Notes: generated by a model not told the origin, from the sequence alone. A stretch of DNA of 64,000 nucleotides from Amphibalanus amphitrite (GCF_019059575.1 NW_024881522.1:1089001-1153000); one strand, 5' to 3'. Positions 40,690-53,826 are shown, counted from the stretch's first letter. Program-made: numbers and translations.

Positions 40690-43162
40690 TTCCGTCGCGC
40701 TTTCTCGGCGTGAACTCGTCGGCCTCCGACAGAACCGGTGTCGCCGGCGGGCGACCGCGGACGGCTCGGCGAGCAGGGGAGATACGGGTGCACAGGGGAG
40801 GCAGGGGGAGCGGAGACTCACCGGAGCTCACCTGGAGCTCACCAGGAGACACGGGAGACACGGGAGACCCGAGCGGCGCCGGCGCCCCGTCCCACGCGGC
40901 TTCTCACTGAGCGCCCGCCGTGGACCGTTCCTCGCCGGCCGGTATGTGTCCGCCACTGGCGCGGTGCACCCGAGCACGGTGAGGCTCCCGACTGGAACGG
41001 TGACCGCCGCCGCGGTGCACCGTGCCGGCGCCACACTGTGCTCGCAGCGGTGTTTGACGCTCGACCTTCTCCGCTCGGTCATGGTCTTCATCTCAGTCCA
41101 GATTGTTTGCTTGAGGTGGCTATTTACATGGTTAAAGAGCACTGGTGGGCTAATTGTGCAGGCTAAGACAATCTTACAGAAATTAAGCACCCGGTTCAAT
41201 GTAAGTTTGAGGGCAAGGGGACTGCTTTTTCCGAGATGCGCGAACGCGATGAGCCCAATGCTGGGAGACTGCCGTTTAGCATAGAACACTAACACCAAAT
41301 CGTAGCATGCTTGCCTACCTGCAATGCTTCTGCCTGCATTGCAGAATGCAGATGTTTCCTATGCAGCAAAGACCTTCGCTAGTTGTCCAGATTGAAAAAA
41401 CCCATCTTTCTACATAACTGTTCTTTGTTTCTTCGCGCTTGTGCTTCTAAAATGTTTTTGATTCGCTACGTCCAAGCAACAGCTAAATCAGATCCAAGGA
41501 AAACGCTCGTTTTCTTTTCGATTTAATTTTGAACGACCCAACTGCTAATACCAACATAGGCGGCGGAACGGGGGTGGCACCGGGGCACCGTGCCCACCTT
41601 TGATTTTGGCATTTTAACATTAGCCCTATGGGCGTTGCATGGAAAGAATGGGACCAAAAGTCGGCAGTGCCCCCCCCCCCCTTAATTGGAGGTGTTCCGC
41701 CGCTACTGAATACCAATTTGTTACCGACTACAGATCATTGCGGTCTCGACATCCTTTCCAACACTAAAGCATTGATCCACATATGTATTTCCTGTTACGG
41801 GTTTAATTACGCAACCGTTCAGCGCCGCTTACCACCTGAACCGACATTCACGCGCTGTTACCGACAAACAAACTATAATTTACAGAAACACTTCCCGCAT
41901 TCCGAGCGCGTCGCCAAGCCATATCTCCTCCGCCTGCTTTCTATCTAGCACCGGCCAGTCTCTGCGGCTGCGACCGCGGGCATCCGTTCTGGAGTCATCG
42001 GCCTCCATCACAGTCTGTTGTAACATTGGTGCGCTGTCAGCTGACGCCTGCGGGCCGCGCTGATCGCTGGTCGAACCGCACACGGACGGACAGCCGTACC
42101 GGCTGAGAGCGCCCGCCGCCGCCCCAGCCGCGGCTGGCGTCTTACAGCGAACAGTTGTTGGGAGGTGTAGGTATGCATTTGAGGATATCCTGTTATACAC
42201 ACCACGGAATCTTTCGGATGACCATCTCTTGATTACGTCTCAATGTAATTAACGTTACAAAAACAGACATAAGTCAGTATCGTCAGCATGAAGTAAATTA
42301 GTGACACCAGCAGCAATTATGTAATAACTACATAAGTAATCCGTGTTTTACCACATTATGAAAATGGCGAAGACAAATTCATAAAAAAACATCACCTAGA
42401 AATTGACGTTTACCGCTAAACGGTCTTACATCAGGTCTCCTTCATCTGCAGTCTGTTGTGTAAATGGCGGCCGGTGGCGGTTACACCGTTCACCTGGCAT
42501 CTCGCTGTCACCCAGGAGGTGCAGTAATCTCGACAGGATGCCAGTCTAGCCCCCCCCCTCCCCCGACCCTCAGGTGTCTCCCGGCACGGGGTGTGCTCAC
42601 TGACCGCCGCTGGCCTTGAGCGAATCGCCCACCGTCCACACCCACCGCGGAGAGCGATGATTTGGACACGCGAATGGCTAAACGACGACATCATCAAATT
42701 CTGCAAAGCTCAGCGCCGAAATGTTTATTTCATAGTCGATAACTGATTGCCAATTGTGGGAACTTTGGTTACGCCTGTCGTAAGCTTGTTGCATGCCGAA
42801 GTTTCAACGAACTTCAGCCTTGAGCTCGGGCATTATTTTTGGATAACATGCTTATAATCCTAATTAACTGCACAGCATAATTACCTATTAGCAAATCTTT
42901 AATATCGCTGTATAAATGAAAGCAGGCAAACTCTGATACGCTCATAATCTACTCCAATATCTATGACTACACCAGGGAGCTGGTTGTCATTATTCGACAT
43001 TATACAGTACTTTTATAAAGTATTATACCTATATATTATATTCATGCAAAGTAGAAGCATGCCATTGCCACTTGCGCTAACAAATCGTAGATATTTACGC
43101 CGGCAGGTAATGTTTTATGTTCAATAGCTTTTAAGCTTACTAACTGCGTGGCTTTTCTTAGC
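40690..43162. other. 5' region of the GRXCR-like gene
   Basis: CpG-rich at 40690-41050 and 41950-42150, probably 5' UTR or promoter sequence. No coding exon could be supported. Confidence 0.35.
41560..41702. mobile_element. Short MITE with poly-C tract (family with 7384-7572)
   Basis: Inverted ends around GGCGGCGGAAC and GCGGCGGAAC; the centre matches the 7384-7572 copy (TTTTAACATTA, CCTATGG, CGTTGCATGGAAAGAAT). Confidence 0.6.
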
Positions 43163-45051
43163 CTTCGCCCCAGGGGGGAGGGGGGCATATGTTACCACCC
43201 TGTCGCGTTTTTTGCGAGTGAATAAGAAACCACGGCGCGTAGCGCCGCACCGCTTGGAATAGCTTTCTGTGCATCAATTTTGGACAATGTGTGAAATTTT
43301 TGACCCCAGGTCATGTCAGGTCAGGTCACCAGGTCAAGTTAACTGGCCAAACCTAAAAAAGTTTGCAATAATGTCCAGCCTGCAGTGTTTGTCAGAGAGG
43401 TTTTAAAGTTGGTGGATTGCATGATGTTATGGGCGCCTATAATTTGTATGTCTCAGATTTTTTTATATCCGTGACCTAAGGTCAGGCCAGTGGCGTGAAC
43501 AATTATAAGTCAATGGAGAAAAATTAAAATGCCTCTAGATCCGTGTGTACGCATAGGAACAGTCCAAATATTTCAGAATCACAATGATTTGGACCACCCG
43601 TGACGACCAAGGTGTCTTTTATGCTGATAGCCTCTAGGAAGGTCATCCGAGGTCATTTGGGGCTACAAACATATTTTTGCCTATAACTCTCGATTGGTAA
43701 GAGATAGAACGCTGGGGATGGCCTCATTGTGTTTGTCTTGTTGAGACGCATCGACTGATATGCCATATGACCTTTTCCGGTCAGGTCATGGCCTTGCCCT
43801 GAGGTCAAATTTTCAATTTTAGTTCATTCGACGCGTCTCGGCGAGAGGAACACGATTCTGGCAATAGAAATGTCGTGGCTTTTTCTAGTAAAATGTTATT
43901 GTCGAAAAACACTTTTCGTTTAAAACAGATATTTTTGGAGTTTTTGCCCTCTGGAGGCTAAACCGTTGACCTGAGGTCAATTTTGATGATGACCTTATCA
44001 AAAGAAGAGTTCAAAAGCTATCGATTGCTTTTCCATGCGTTTTTCTAGCTATCAGAGTGGATAACGGCATGTTTCCTGAAAAATATAATGACTATTGGCA
44101 AATTTCGACCTTTGATGACCTCTGGGGTCCCCAATACCGCTCTAAGATGAGAAATGACTGGAATACTTTCAAACGTACGCATTGAGCGCTATCGACTGCC
44201 TTTTACCGCGTCTTTCTAGCCCTCTTAGTTTTTGAGAGGTGGGTGGTAGGGGAGAGCGGGGTCAAATGTAACACGGGGCATTTGTAACAGTGTTAATAGG
44301 TAATTCATAAACTTGCCAATAGAATGAGCCCTGATGTTAAGACCGAAAATGCGTAATTCTATGCTGCCTTTCCCAACGGAGTTTGAAGCGAAAGTGCCGG
44401 GTATGTCGATGGCTGTGCACAGTAGTCAAGGCGCGACGGGGACAATTGTAACATTTTTGCAGGGGTCAAATGTAACAGGTTATAGGTCAGTGGCCATTAT
44501 GTCAAAGTCGTCAAATTTTCAAGGTAGATGGAACATTGCTAGAATTAAGAGAACTGTAAGTTTTGTCGCAATCGGCAGCTTTTTACGCGATTTATTTGCG
44601 AAAAACTGAGGGAGAGGAGGTCCATCCAACCCCTGTATAAGTGCGAGGTTTTAAGCCTTTTTTCCTGAGAAGAGCCGTACCTACCAAGTCTGGGAGGATG
44701 AACAAGTGTTCAATACTTTTGTTAAATCACAGTTTTGGGAAAAATTGTGTTGCTGTAGCCTGTAAGTTAACATGTTACAATTGTCTCCGGGTGGTGTTAC
44801 TTTTAGTTTTGACCCCGTATCTGGGGTGAATTGTAACAGCTGAATTGACTTTTTCGGACAACAATTTTGACCCGAAAAAGCAGTTATTTCGGAAATGTTC
44901 CAACTGTATTTTTAAGACATAAGATCATAGTTTCTGAAAATAAAAGAAAGAGATTTATAACTGCAAACGTGTTTGCACCAGATGATAAAATGAAAAAATG
45001 TTACAATTGACCCCGTTCTCCCCTAACATATGCCCCCCCCCCATGGCGAAG
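43163..45051. mobile_element. GGTCA-rich inverted-repeat element hosting a TA-flanked insertion
   Basis: Ends CTTCGCC...GGGGGCATATGTTA are inverted at left and right. The interior shares the ATAAGTCAATGG motif, the GACCTAAGGTCAGG word and a CGGCGC-GTA-GCGCCG hairpin (43233-43247) with the 20591-21780 element. The right end is interrupted by the 44249-45023 element; removing it rejoins GGTGG-TA-ACATATGCCCC, which matches the left end. No transposase. Confidence 0.75.
44249..45023. mobile_element. TA-flanked element, GGGGAGAGCGGGGTC tips (775 bp)
   Basis: TA at 44247-44248 and 45024-45025 flank tips GGGGAGAGCGGGGTCAAATG and its inverted match GGGGAGAACGGGGTCAATTG. Internal copies of the tip words (GGGGTCAAATGTAACA, GGGGACAATTGTAACA) occur along the element. 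The TA duplication fits Tc1/mariner-type insertion. No transposase. Confidence 0.85.
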
Positions 45052-47926
45052 TTGGCTGAGATCGCCACTGGGGCGCGAGTTAAGAAGCCAAGCACATTTG
45101 AACTATTACCGGGGATGAGCTTAGCCTAAAGTTACATATTATACTCGGTGATCTGTGACGACAAATATTTAGGTATGCACTTATAAAGTGCTCGCATGTC
45201 TTCCGAGACTTCCCCGTTCCTTCAATAGGTCCAGCAGTAAAGAGTCGGCAATAGGCATAGCCATGAATTGAGCCGCAAGTGAGACGCTGGAGGTGATTGT
45301 TGGTATTGGCCACTTTAGAAAAGTGACGGCTAACGTGACGCCAACTCCTGCTCTATCATTTCGTTTTGACGTTTTCTCAGTCCCGACTGCGGAGCACTTT
45401 CACTTCCATGGGGCCTCAAAAGGAGAAGCTACGGAAGCAGCGAAAGCGACTCCGCAAAATCAGTGAAGCGAGCAAGGCTGGATTCGACGAAAATAAAATG
45501 AATACAAAATGAGACTAAACTGAGCTTGTGCAAGACCTTTCTGACATATACTTGTGCCCTTCTCCTATGGGCAGGGACTCTTCTTGGAATAATTGTGCCG
45601 GCGGCCCCGCATACGTTGTAGGTAATGACTTTATACTTTTTTAGAGGGTATTGTGGGATATACCTATGAACTTTCCTTAATTATTGAACCGAGTTAGATG
45701 GTTTTTATACAGGGTCTACCACTTAAAGCAATCGATGACCAAAATATTTTTCGATTTTAAGTAGGTAGGTATAGCGGCTTTCATAATGCATATAGTGCAG
45801 TTAAGCCTTAATAAAATGGCACGGTAACAGGTTAAAATGCTCTCAATGCTTGTTTTAAATGTAACGAGTCTCTGTAGGCATGTACCGACTACCTGTTATC
45901 AACAGGCTGACAAAGGACTGATATCCACCATCACTCCTTGGCGGGGAGGGCCGAGGGCAAACCAAACATTAGGAATTGATGAATGAAGAGCGATCGTTTT
46001 TCGCTTTCGTGAGATCCGTTGTAGGAGTGTATCTTTCTTGACTGATCTCATGCATTCTATCCCCATACCTCTCCCTCCATCCCCTTCTTTCTCTCTCCTC
46101 TCTCACTCCTTCCGTCCATCGGAGTCCGGAGAGCACCCGCGCCGTCTCGATCTCGGTGTCGGAGCGTTCCCCAGCTTCCCTGGCCGGCCGGCAGCCACTC
46201 CGCGCCGGTGGCCGGTCACGGTGCCCGGGTTTATGGGTCAAGCCAAGCCTGTAATTGTCTTGCGTCACGTTCGGTGCGCCGTCCGTCCGTCTCGGACAGC
46301 TCGCAGCGTCACGTGAGAAACGCTCCGCAGCTGGTCGCCGGATGAGATAAACGTGAGACCGTTTGTCAGCCGCGCCGTCCGCGAAACGGCGCCGTCTCGC
46401 TGACTCGATGAAGGAAATGCCGGATGCTGTGAAATGTGGAATTTAGTAAGCCCCCCCCCCCCACCCAGGTGGTTGGTGGAGAGAGAGTCCGCAGTATGAA
46501 CAGAACGGTGTGGTGGTGGTGAGAGCCCGGTTCGAACCGCTTTGGCGTTCACTATTTTGGCTTTTAGTTCCGATGCTTATGGTGTGTGCGGTCATCGACA
46601 GTTTAGCAATGGTCTCGTAGCAGAGAAGAGGCCAGTTTTACCAACAGAAAAGTCGCTGGCTGGTGGATTTTTTTTTTGCCTCAAGTTCCACGAATTTCTT
46701 CATCTAGGCGAAAAACTAACTACCGACGTGAACGATAATATCAATATCAGGCAGCATAAGTGATACCTATGATTTCACATCAGCGGTTACCTTTTTCAGC
46801 GCGATTGGTTGAACTTCAGGGAGACTTCTAAGAATGAAAATACCGACAGCCGGCTATTTTTTTTCTGCAAGTGAAACTGGCCTCAGGTTAAGTCGGTGAG
46901 AGGGATTGGCTGTGCCCTGGGACCTATACGTCTTCGACGAGTGCGACGGTCGAGGGCTCTGGGCTATGTCTCGTGTCTGTGCAAGTTTGGTAACAGTTGC
47001 GACGCCCTTGGGGTCGGAGAGGGTTCGTATAAGTCGCACCAGCTTCTCCTGCGTGGTTGAACACAGAACGCACCCTTCCTGGTATTAGCCTCTATGGTTC
47101 ATCAATCAGCGTGAATGAAGGTGACGCGATGTCTGTGGGGCGCACTTTCCCCTACAACCGGCACGGCGGTGACTGAGTGAGGGGCTCTTATACAGCCTCC
47201 TACGGGGATGTGGCAGCACTGGAGCAGAACCAGAGTAGAAGCGACCGAACTGACTAAGACGACGATAGTTATGATGCATTGTAAATTGTAATGTGTTGTG
47301 TACTGTACATTCAAGAGCGACCCACGCTAACTAATTGCGTAGGGATTGGGTACTGCTAAGTGCTAATTACCTAATTAGGCTGCAAGAAGTTTGTTGGCAG
47401 GAGATAGCGAGGATACCTACTATATCGGAGAACGCAGATCTTTTACAGTGGCTCGAAGCCTCGAAATGATATAAACTATAGGAGAGACCGTCACCGATGC
47501 CTGCATCCTCCAAGCATCACATACGTCCTGGGACGCGGCCTACGTCCTGGGATAAGGCAAATGACAATGCCCCAAGAAATGTGTGTAAGCTGCTCGGGGC
47601 AGCTCGATAGAGATAAGAAAACCAAACTGCACAGAAACGAATTTGTGGGAAATCATTTTTACTTTTGATAAATCTTTTACGTTTAAAGGAAGACATTTTT
47701 TTTCGGGATTGTGGCGTGGTATCAATAATTTAATTATAAATTTCATTTGTTGTATCAGAATTTATTATTTGCTAGTTCTGTCTTTCTACGAAATTGCGCT
47801 CATCAGACAATTATTGGCTCCTTCACTTTGATAATCGTTTGTTCTAAAAATCATTCAGAAAACAAATATTCAACTTGATACTATGGTTGCCAGGCGATTT
47901 GCGGGCAAATTTCTTAATAGCAGTCA

Positions 47927-47939
47927 GTTGCTAGGCAAC
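47927..47939. promoter_or_regulatory. RFX X-box-like palindrome
   Basis: GTTGCTAGGCAAC is a symmetric X-box; a related GTTGCCAGGCGAT lies 42 bp upstream. Such sites mark ciliary gene promoters in animals. No ciliary gene is seen beside it. Confidence 0.35.
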
Positions 47940-48695
47940 CGATCGGCATTGTAATATCGGTTATTTTGTCGAACAGCTTTGCCGTGGGTTTTTGACTCTT
48001 GCCTCCTAGCCATATGCCTTGCCCAGTAGTTGATTCAGTAAAGGTTGTAAAATTTTAAGTTTACAGCTTCAAGTGTATTTTATCTGGCCGGATTTGCAGT
48101 TATTTAAGGTAAATTGTCCTGAGACCTATTTGGATAACCTGTCACTTCTCATATTTAAGAAATTGCTAAAATTCTGCTGACGAGTGGGTTCGTGATCACT
48201 GCAGAGCCAATGTTAGAATAAAGTGAAGTTTTATGTGATAACATGAAGATGATACGTATAATAAATAATCAATAAGGACTTGTTTGACTGCCGAGGAACG
48301 ATGATATTTGGCGATAATTTGCATAGGCAAGTCAAGAATTTCGACTCAGATTATGGGCATCAGGTAATGGCTCCGTAAGTGATAGTGACTAAATGGAGCC
48401 ATAATAATTATAAAAAGGTCTAAAAACATGTTTAAAGTGTATGAAATCGTGTCTTATGAGCTAAAGCTTGCTAATTTCGATCTCCATTACCACGTTTTCA
48501 GCATGCACGCTGGTGCACTCGCCACCGGATCGATGTTTCAGCGTTCCGCTACCAGGGCGGCCACTTGGTCGCCGACGCTAGTGTTAGGGAATAGGGAGTG
48601 TCCTATCCAGGAATACTTCATCCATGGTATCAGTATGCATATACCATAGGTAGGCTTTGACATTTATAGTGTTGTCAATTTGGCTTATATTTATG

Positions 48696-48738
48696 TGACA
48701 TACATATCTCAAGTTTGCTGCTTGAGATATGTATGTCA
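48696..48738. repeat. Perfect 18 bp stem hairpin
   Basis: TGACATACATATCTCAAG and its exact reverse complement with a 7-base loop TTTGCTG. The stem does not extend outward. Confidence 0.8.
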
Positions 48739-50350
48739 AAATCTGAATCATGTTTTGATTGACAAAATTCATGAAAAGTTTTAATAACTTTGTAGCCAAG
48801 TTGAAATATTTCTTGGAAAAAATTGCTCATCAATTGAAAATATCACATTCTAGTTAAAAGTTTATGCAATAATCTTATGTTGTGATTGAGGAGTTTTAAT
48901 TGTTTATACAAGCCTAAATTGTGACCAGAGTTTAAGATGAAGCTATTTGAAAGCCCTGAAGTAGGGACAAGCATTGCAATTCAGAAAAATTATCAGTTTT
49001 GATTAGTCATGACTCATGCCTCAAGACCCATTCTAAGCAAAGTTTGTTGAGCAGGTCATATCCTAATATCTTGGCTTAGACTTGCCCAAAGCCAGACTGT
49101 AAAACATGGCAGCAGTGCTGACTGCTAACACAAACAGCATCACAAAATGAGAACTTTGGTCTGGTGGCAGCTCAAGGTTGACACCAGCTTTACCAATAGG
49201 TAACATGCTAGCTAGGGTAGTAAATTCACACCAGAGAGAAAAAAAGAAGCAGGCTGAAAACCCACACTACCTGCATGAAACAAGGTCTAAAAGTTACACC
49301 ACATAATTAAGAAAATGTGCTTTTGATGGCAAAAATTGATTAAAAATATCCATTGTTTGTTGCCCAATTATGTTTTTTTAGACCACAATATGTGCTCGCA
49401 GCACAATGGCCCAGTACAGCACAATCTTAGTCCTGCATTGCTTCATGCAAATCTGAATCAGCACCACATCGGGCTCACCACAGGGAACATTGATTACACT
49501 GGCAGTGTGCCTGAGCATCAAGATTTCTTGAATTGTCATTATTTGTGATCTGAATTCCAAGAAGGAATGTTTTGACAGGACAAGTCAGAACACAAAATTA
49601 TGCATGCAAACTGCAAGCATTGACAGTCAGCCTCACTCTTTACTCAGACTCACTTACTACTGAGTAGTTTGACCCTAATTTGGAATTATGTTTGCTCCAT
49701 TGTCTCAGCTTCTGCCCTCAAGCATGTGTATCAGTGTTAGCTGCTCAATATTCATAAAAAGCAGTATTATTTATTACTGATTGGAGCATTGCGTCCACAT
49801 CATTCTGGTTCATAAAATATTATTCACTTATGGTATCATTTTTGTTTTCTGACATCTGTATAATTGGGTGTCTATAATTACAATCTATAATTATATTATC
49901 TATTAATCTATACTTATAATTCGATGATTGTTTTACATGCCTACAAAACAAAGCATTTACCATAGAGATCTGTTTGGTAGCTTTATACAGATACAGGTAC
50001 TGCTGAATGCTGAGTTTTTTCTTCTTCAGCTATGCTATTTGCGAGGGTTTTTTGCCTTTTGATTGATTTGAAGATTGCCTTTCAACCAAGTATGTCCAAA
50101 CTGTATGGTTTGGTCAGGCAAAGGGCTTTTGAAGGCAGATTACGTTGTAAGATGATGCAGACATGTTATCAGTTTTGTTTAGGAGACTGGAATAGGAATA
50201 CTCTAAACTTTTCTGTAAACAAATCAGGAATGCAACAAATTTAAGCATGATTAGATAGTTTCTATAAAACAAAGTTCTGGAACATTTATTTGATAAATAT
50301 TGCTCTGATGTTGATTGCAGATTAAGTAGATTGCATTCTGCCATTCAGCG

Positions 50351-51462
50351 ATGGCAAGTGGCAAAGTACGTGCGAAGGTGGATAAGGCGTCCGGAGGTAA
50401 GCTGAATTTGAAAGAGTCAGTGGGAACTGGGATTTATGTATGTATGTGACCTATGTACAAATTATTAGCTTATAGTATTGGTGGCTGGTGCTTTGCATCA
50501 TTCTCATTCCTTCTTCCAGAAATAAGGCTATGAAGCTGCTTGGCTATGAACTTTATGGGATGACCGATTGAGTCATGCCCCAGCCAGTCACCATTTAATT
50601 CCTTCTTTTTGAAATTTATTAACCATTGGCAGATGCAGTTACAAATACAACAGTCGGATATTGCTTTAGTCTTTAGATACATTTGATGACACCATAACAA
50701 ACATTTCTCATTGCCTGAACACTGTCAAGTCCACAGTGACACTCGGAGCGTTGACGGCCTCCCCTGCTGCGCCCCCAGACACGGTGATGTACAATGACGT
50801 GGCAGTACGGAGCAACTCTGCCGTCATCGAGTACTGCCGCACCTCAATGGCCGCGCTCGGGGGCTCCACGGCTGGAATCCTCGGCTTCACCGGGCTCTAC
50901 GGCTTCCTCTTCTTCCTGCTCTGCAACGTCACACTCTGGGTAGGCGCACAAGGAAGGAAAATAGAGGCCATGAATTGGCGTGCTGTGGAAGCTCTGTTTA
51001 TAACCTTTCTCAGGCGACTTGTCTATTTGTGGCTCGTCTTTGGATATCATATGTCCCTGAAACGTTTTTACCAACTAGGTAGTCGTTGAAACTGTTTCAT
51101 TGAAATATGACATGTTTTTAGTATATTTCTTCAAGGATTACCTTTCTTATTGCTTTATCATCAGAAAATATGGTCTGCTGCCGATAAATGATGATTGTGT
51201 AGTGTGTATAAATGCTGATAAATATGATCGGACTGTCTTCGTGGTATAAAGATTTGCCTGTGTTTATGGTAAGCCTGCTACTGACTTCTGTCAATAAACG
51301 GACGTCTTTCTTTCCCAGCTACTTCTGCTGTTGAAGGCAGGCATCTCGTGGAACCGATTCTTCGTCAGCCGCCGCTCGCTGCTCACCAGTGGCCTCTTCT
51401 CGGGAATGTTCACTTATGTCCTGTTCTGGGTGTTCCTGTTCGGTATGGTGCACGTGTACTGA
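50351..51462 (+). CDS. EMC6: ER membrane protein complex subunit 6, complete, 3 coding exons
   Basis: Exons 50351-50396, 50779-50939 and 51319-51462 with matching phases encode 116 residues (family about 110). EMC6 is a small membrane subunit of the EMC, which inserts transmembrane segments at the ER. Family words: [54 protein letters not shown], and the C-terminus [16 protein letters not shown]. Two to three hydrophobic segments are evident. The ATG is shortly after an acceptor (TTGATTGCAG), so the 5' UTR is split. A variant poly(A) signal ATTAAA lies at 51964-51969. Confidence 0.95.
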
Positions 51463-52145
51463 GTGGACTCCGCGCATATGGTGCACATGCACCTAATGTG
51501 TATGACGTGCGGTGAGCGTGAGTGCTGAGCGCGTTTGTACCGGCCGTGGCTGATCGCTGTTTCAGCCGATCTCCGCATGGTGGCGCCGTGTTCGCCAGAT
51601 GGATGCTCTGCGCGCCGCCCGCCTCCTTGCGTTATCAGGCTGCCATACATTAATTGGTGGCATAACTGATGCACTGTGGGTAATGTACTGAATGAGTTGT
51701 GTCACACTGGTTGCATTATGGGTGGGTAAATGTGGGATTCGGTGTGGAATGTATATTATGCGGCAACTGTGAAACAACAATGGTTGAAGTGAAGAGGCTA
51801 GGTTTTATGTGTGGTGTCGATTTATCGTGATTAAATTTAATGAAATGCCGTAGTATGTCGTGTATTCTTCACCATGAAGCGTTGTTTTTTGTTGGTTTTC
51901 GACGAAAGTTTGTTATACTGGTGTTTGAAAAATAGTTCTTGATTGTATTTCACGGTCATTTATATTAAACTTGCCAATTATCTTTGTTTTATTGCTTTGT
52001 TGTTTTTTTTCGCTGATTTAATTAGCTGTCTAGCGTCCACTTTTCCAGAGCAGGGCTGCGGCGCTCATTTTCAACTTGTATTCCTGAAGATGTGTTATCA
52101 AATAAAATATTGAATGCACTCTTCTTGTCAGTGTATTGTTTCCTG
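51463..52145. other. 3' region of EMC6
   Basis: 3' UTR and intergenic sequence; ATTAAA at 51964-51969 is a possible poly(A) signal. Confidence 0.45.
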
Positions 52146-52430
52146 CAGGGCTGCGGAGTCGATAGATTTACGGCGACTCCGACTCCGACTCCGACTCCGG
52201 CTTTCAAAAACCAACTCCGACTCCGACCCCGACTCCGACTCCGGGCAGAAATGTCGACTCCAATCGACTCCAACTCCCGACTCCGACTCCGCACATCTGG
52301 CAGGGCTGCGGAGTCGACAGATTTTCGGTGACTCCGACTCCGACTCCGGCTGGGGTTTCCAATATCGACTCCGACTCCGACTCCGACTCCGGTCACAACT
52401 GTCGACTCCGACTCCGACTCCGCAGCCCTG
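52146..52430. mobile_element. hAT-type MITE made of GACTCC repeats (285 bp)
   Basis: Tips CAGGGCTGCGGAGTCG and inverted CGCAGCCCTG are flanked by the same 8 bp GTTTCCTG (52138-52145 and 52431-52438). CAGGG tips and an 8 bp TSD are hAT marks. The body is (GACTCC)n with a second internal CAGGGCTGCGGAGTCGA tip at 52302, so it may be dimeric. Confidence 0.9.
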
Positions 52431-52694
52431 GTTTCCTGTAGCAAGCATCACTTATCAACGTCAGATTTTATGCTCGAAAACGAGCTTTGATGATAGAGGT
52501 TGAGAGGTTCGGTCGAGAATGTCAATGAGCGCTTACTCCCCAAACCTGGACACATGCCACCTATATCAACACTGATAACCACCGCAGCCCATGTACCCAC
52601 TCAAATCACCATCACATGCTGCCAGTGCTAAACCTTTGCCAGCTCATGGTAATATGGTTAATGGTAATCCTCTGTCCCTCCTTCCTCTCCTCAG

Positions 52695-53275
52695 GTACGG
52701 ACAGTGCTCTGCTGGGACCGTACTCTGCTGAGACCGTGCTCTGCTGAGACCGTGCTCTGCTGAGACAGTGTCCTGCTGAGACCGTGCTCTGCTGAGACCG
52801 TGCTCTGCTGAGACCGTGCTCTGCAGGGACCGTGCTCTGCTGGGACCGTGTACTGCTGGTACCGTGCTCTGCTGGGACCGTGCCCCACTGGAACCTGTCG
52901 GGACCGTGCCCTGCTGAGACAGTGCCTTGGCTGGGACCGTGCCCTGCTGAGACCGTGCTCTGCTGAGACAGTGCTCTGCTGAGACCGTGCTCTGCTGAGA
53001 CCGTGCTCTGCTGAGACCGTGCTCTGCAGGGACCGTGCTCTGCAGGGACCGTGCTCTGCAGGGACCGTGCTCTGCTGAGACCGTGCTCAGCTGGGACCGT
53101 GCCTGTGGGACAGGCTGAGACCGTGCTCTGATGAGACCGTGCACTGCTGGGATCGTGCTCTGCTGAGACCGTGCTCAGCTGGGGCCGTGCTTTGCTGGGA
53201 CAGTGCTCTGCTGAGACCGTGCTCTGCTGGGACCGAGCTCTGCTGAGACCGTGCTCTGCTGAGACCGTCTAGAAC
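52695..53275. repeat. 16 bp minisatellite
   Basis: About 35 copies of GAGACCGTGCTCTGCT with drift. Because 16 is not a multiple of 3, all frames read as a 16-residue repeat, which gives long but meaningless open frames. Confidence 0.93.
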
Positions 53276-53680
53276 CGCGCCGGTCCATCCCGTCTGGATG
53301 TCCCTCAGACACGGACACCTGACTTGTTCCCGGTTCCTCCGATCCAAAAGGAACCGGTCGGGCACTGATCCGAAATGTTCAGAGACAAGTCGAATGTATC
53401 AACCATCAGCGATATTGGTACCTATAGTGCATAAGCGTTCGACCAAAAGCCTCAAGGTGAGCTTGGTCTGAATTCTGATGTTCAACCAACAAGATGACGA
53501 AGTCTAATTGGGTGGACTTTCAGTCTTGAGTCGAGAGTACCTACTATCTCACCTTATCAATATAACTGGGAAAATCGATGAAGACACTGCTGCAGGACTG
53601 GTGAACTTCACGAGATCGGATCGACTCATGGTAAGTCGAGCCACTCTATCGAGTGGTGGTTTTTGTTTTCTAAATGTGTC
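53276..53680. other. No supported gene
   Basis: Short unique stretch between the minisatellite and the CT tract. Confidence 0.4.
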
Positions 53681-53807
<127 letters not shown>

Positions 53808-53826
53808 AAAATTTGTTATATATGTA

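Larger units (their letters stand above)
45052..50350. other. Gene-poor stretch upstream of EMC6
   Basis: No coding exon supported. 46080-46320 is CpG-rich with a poly-C run at 46449; 48000-50300 is AT-rich and should contain the EMC6 promoter and an untranslated first exon, since the start codon lies shortly after a TTGATTGCAG acceptor. Confidence 0.4.

Noticed and set aside
39010-41284. Long plus-strand open frames opposite the GRXCR-like first exon
   Set aside because: They are antisense to a well-supported exon with conserved C-terminal words and a proper donor; GC-rich sequence keeps several frames open.
41880-42200. Minus-strand open frame in a CpG-rich stretch upstream of the GRXCR-like gene
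   Set aside because: No recognisable domain and no splice pattern linking it to the first coding exon; more likely 5' regulatory sequence.
44334-44609. Open frame inside the TA-flanked element as a transposase remnant
   Set aside because: No DDE or helix-turn-helix features; the frame crosses the repeated tip words.
52644-53365. Ser/Gln/Arg repeat open frames
   Set aside because: Translation of the 16 bp minisatellite; no start context, splice sites or unique sequence.
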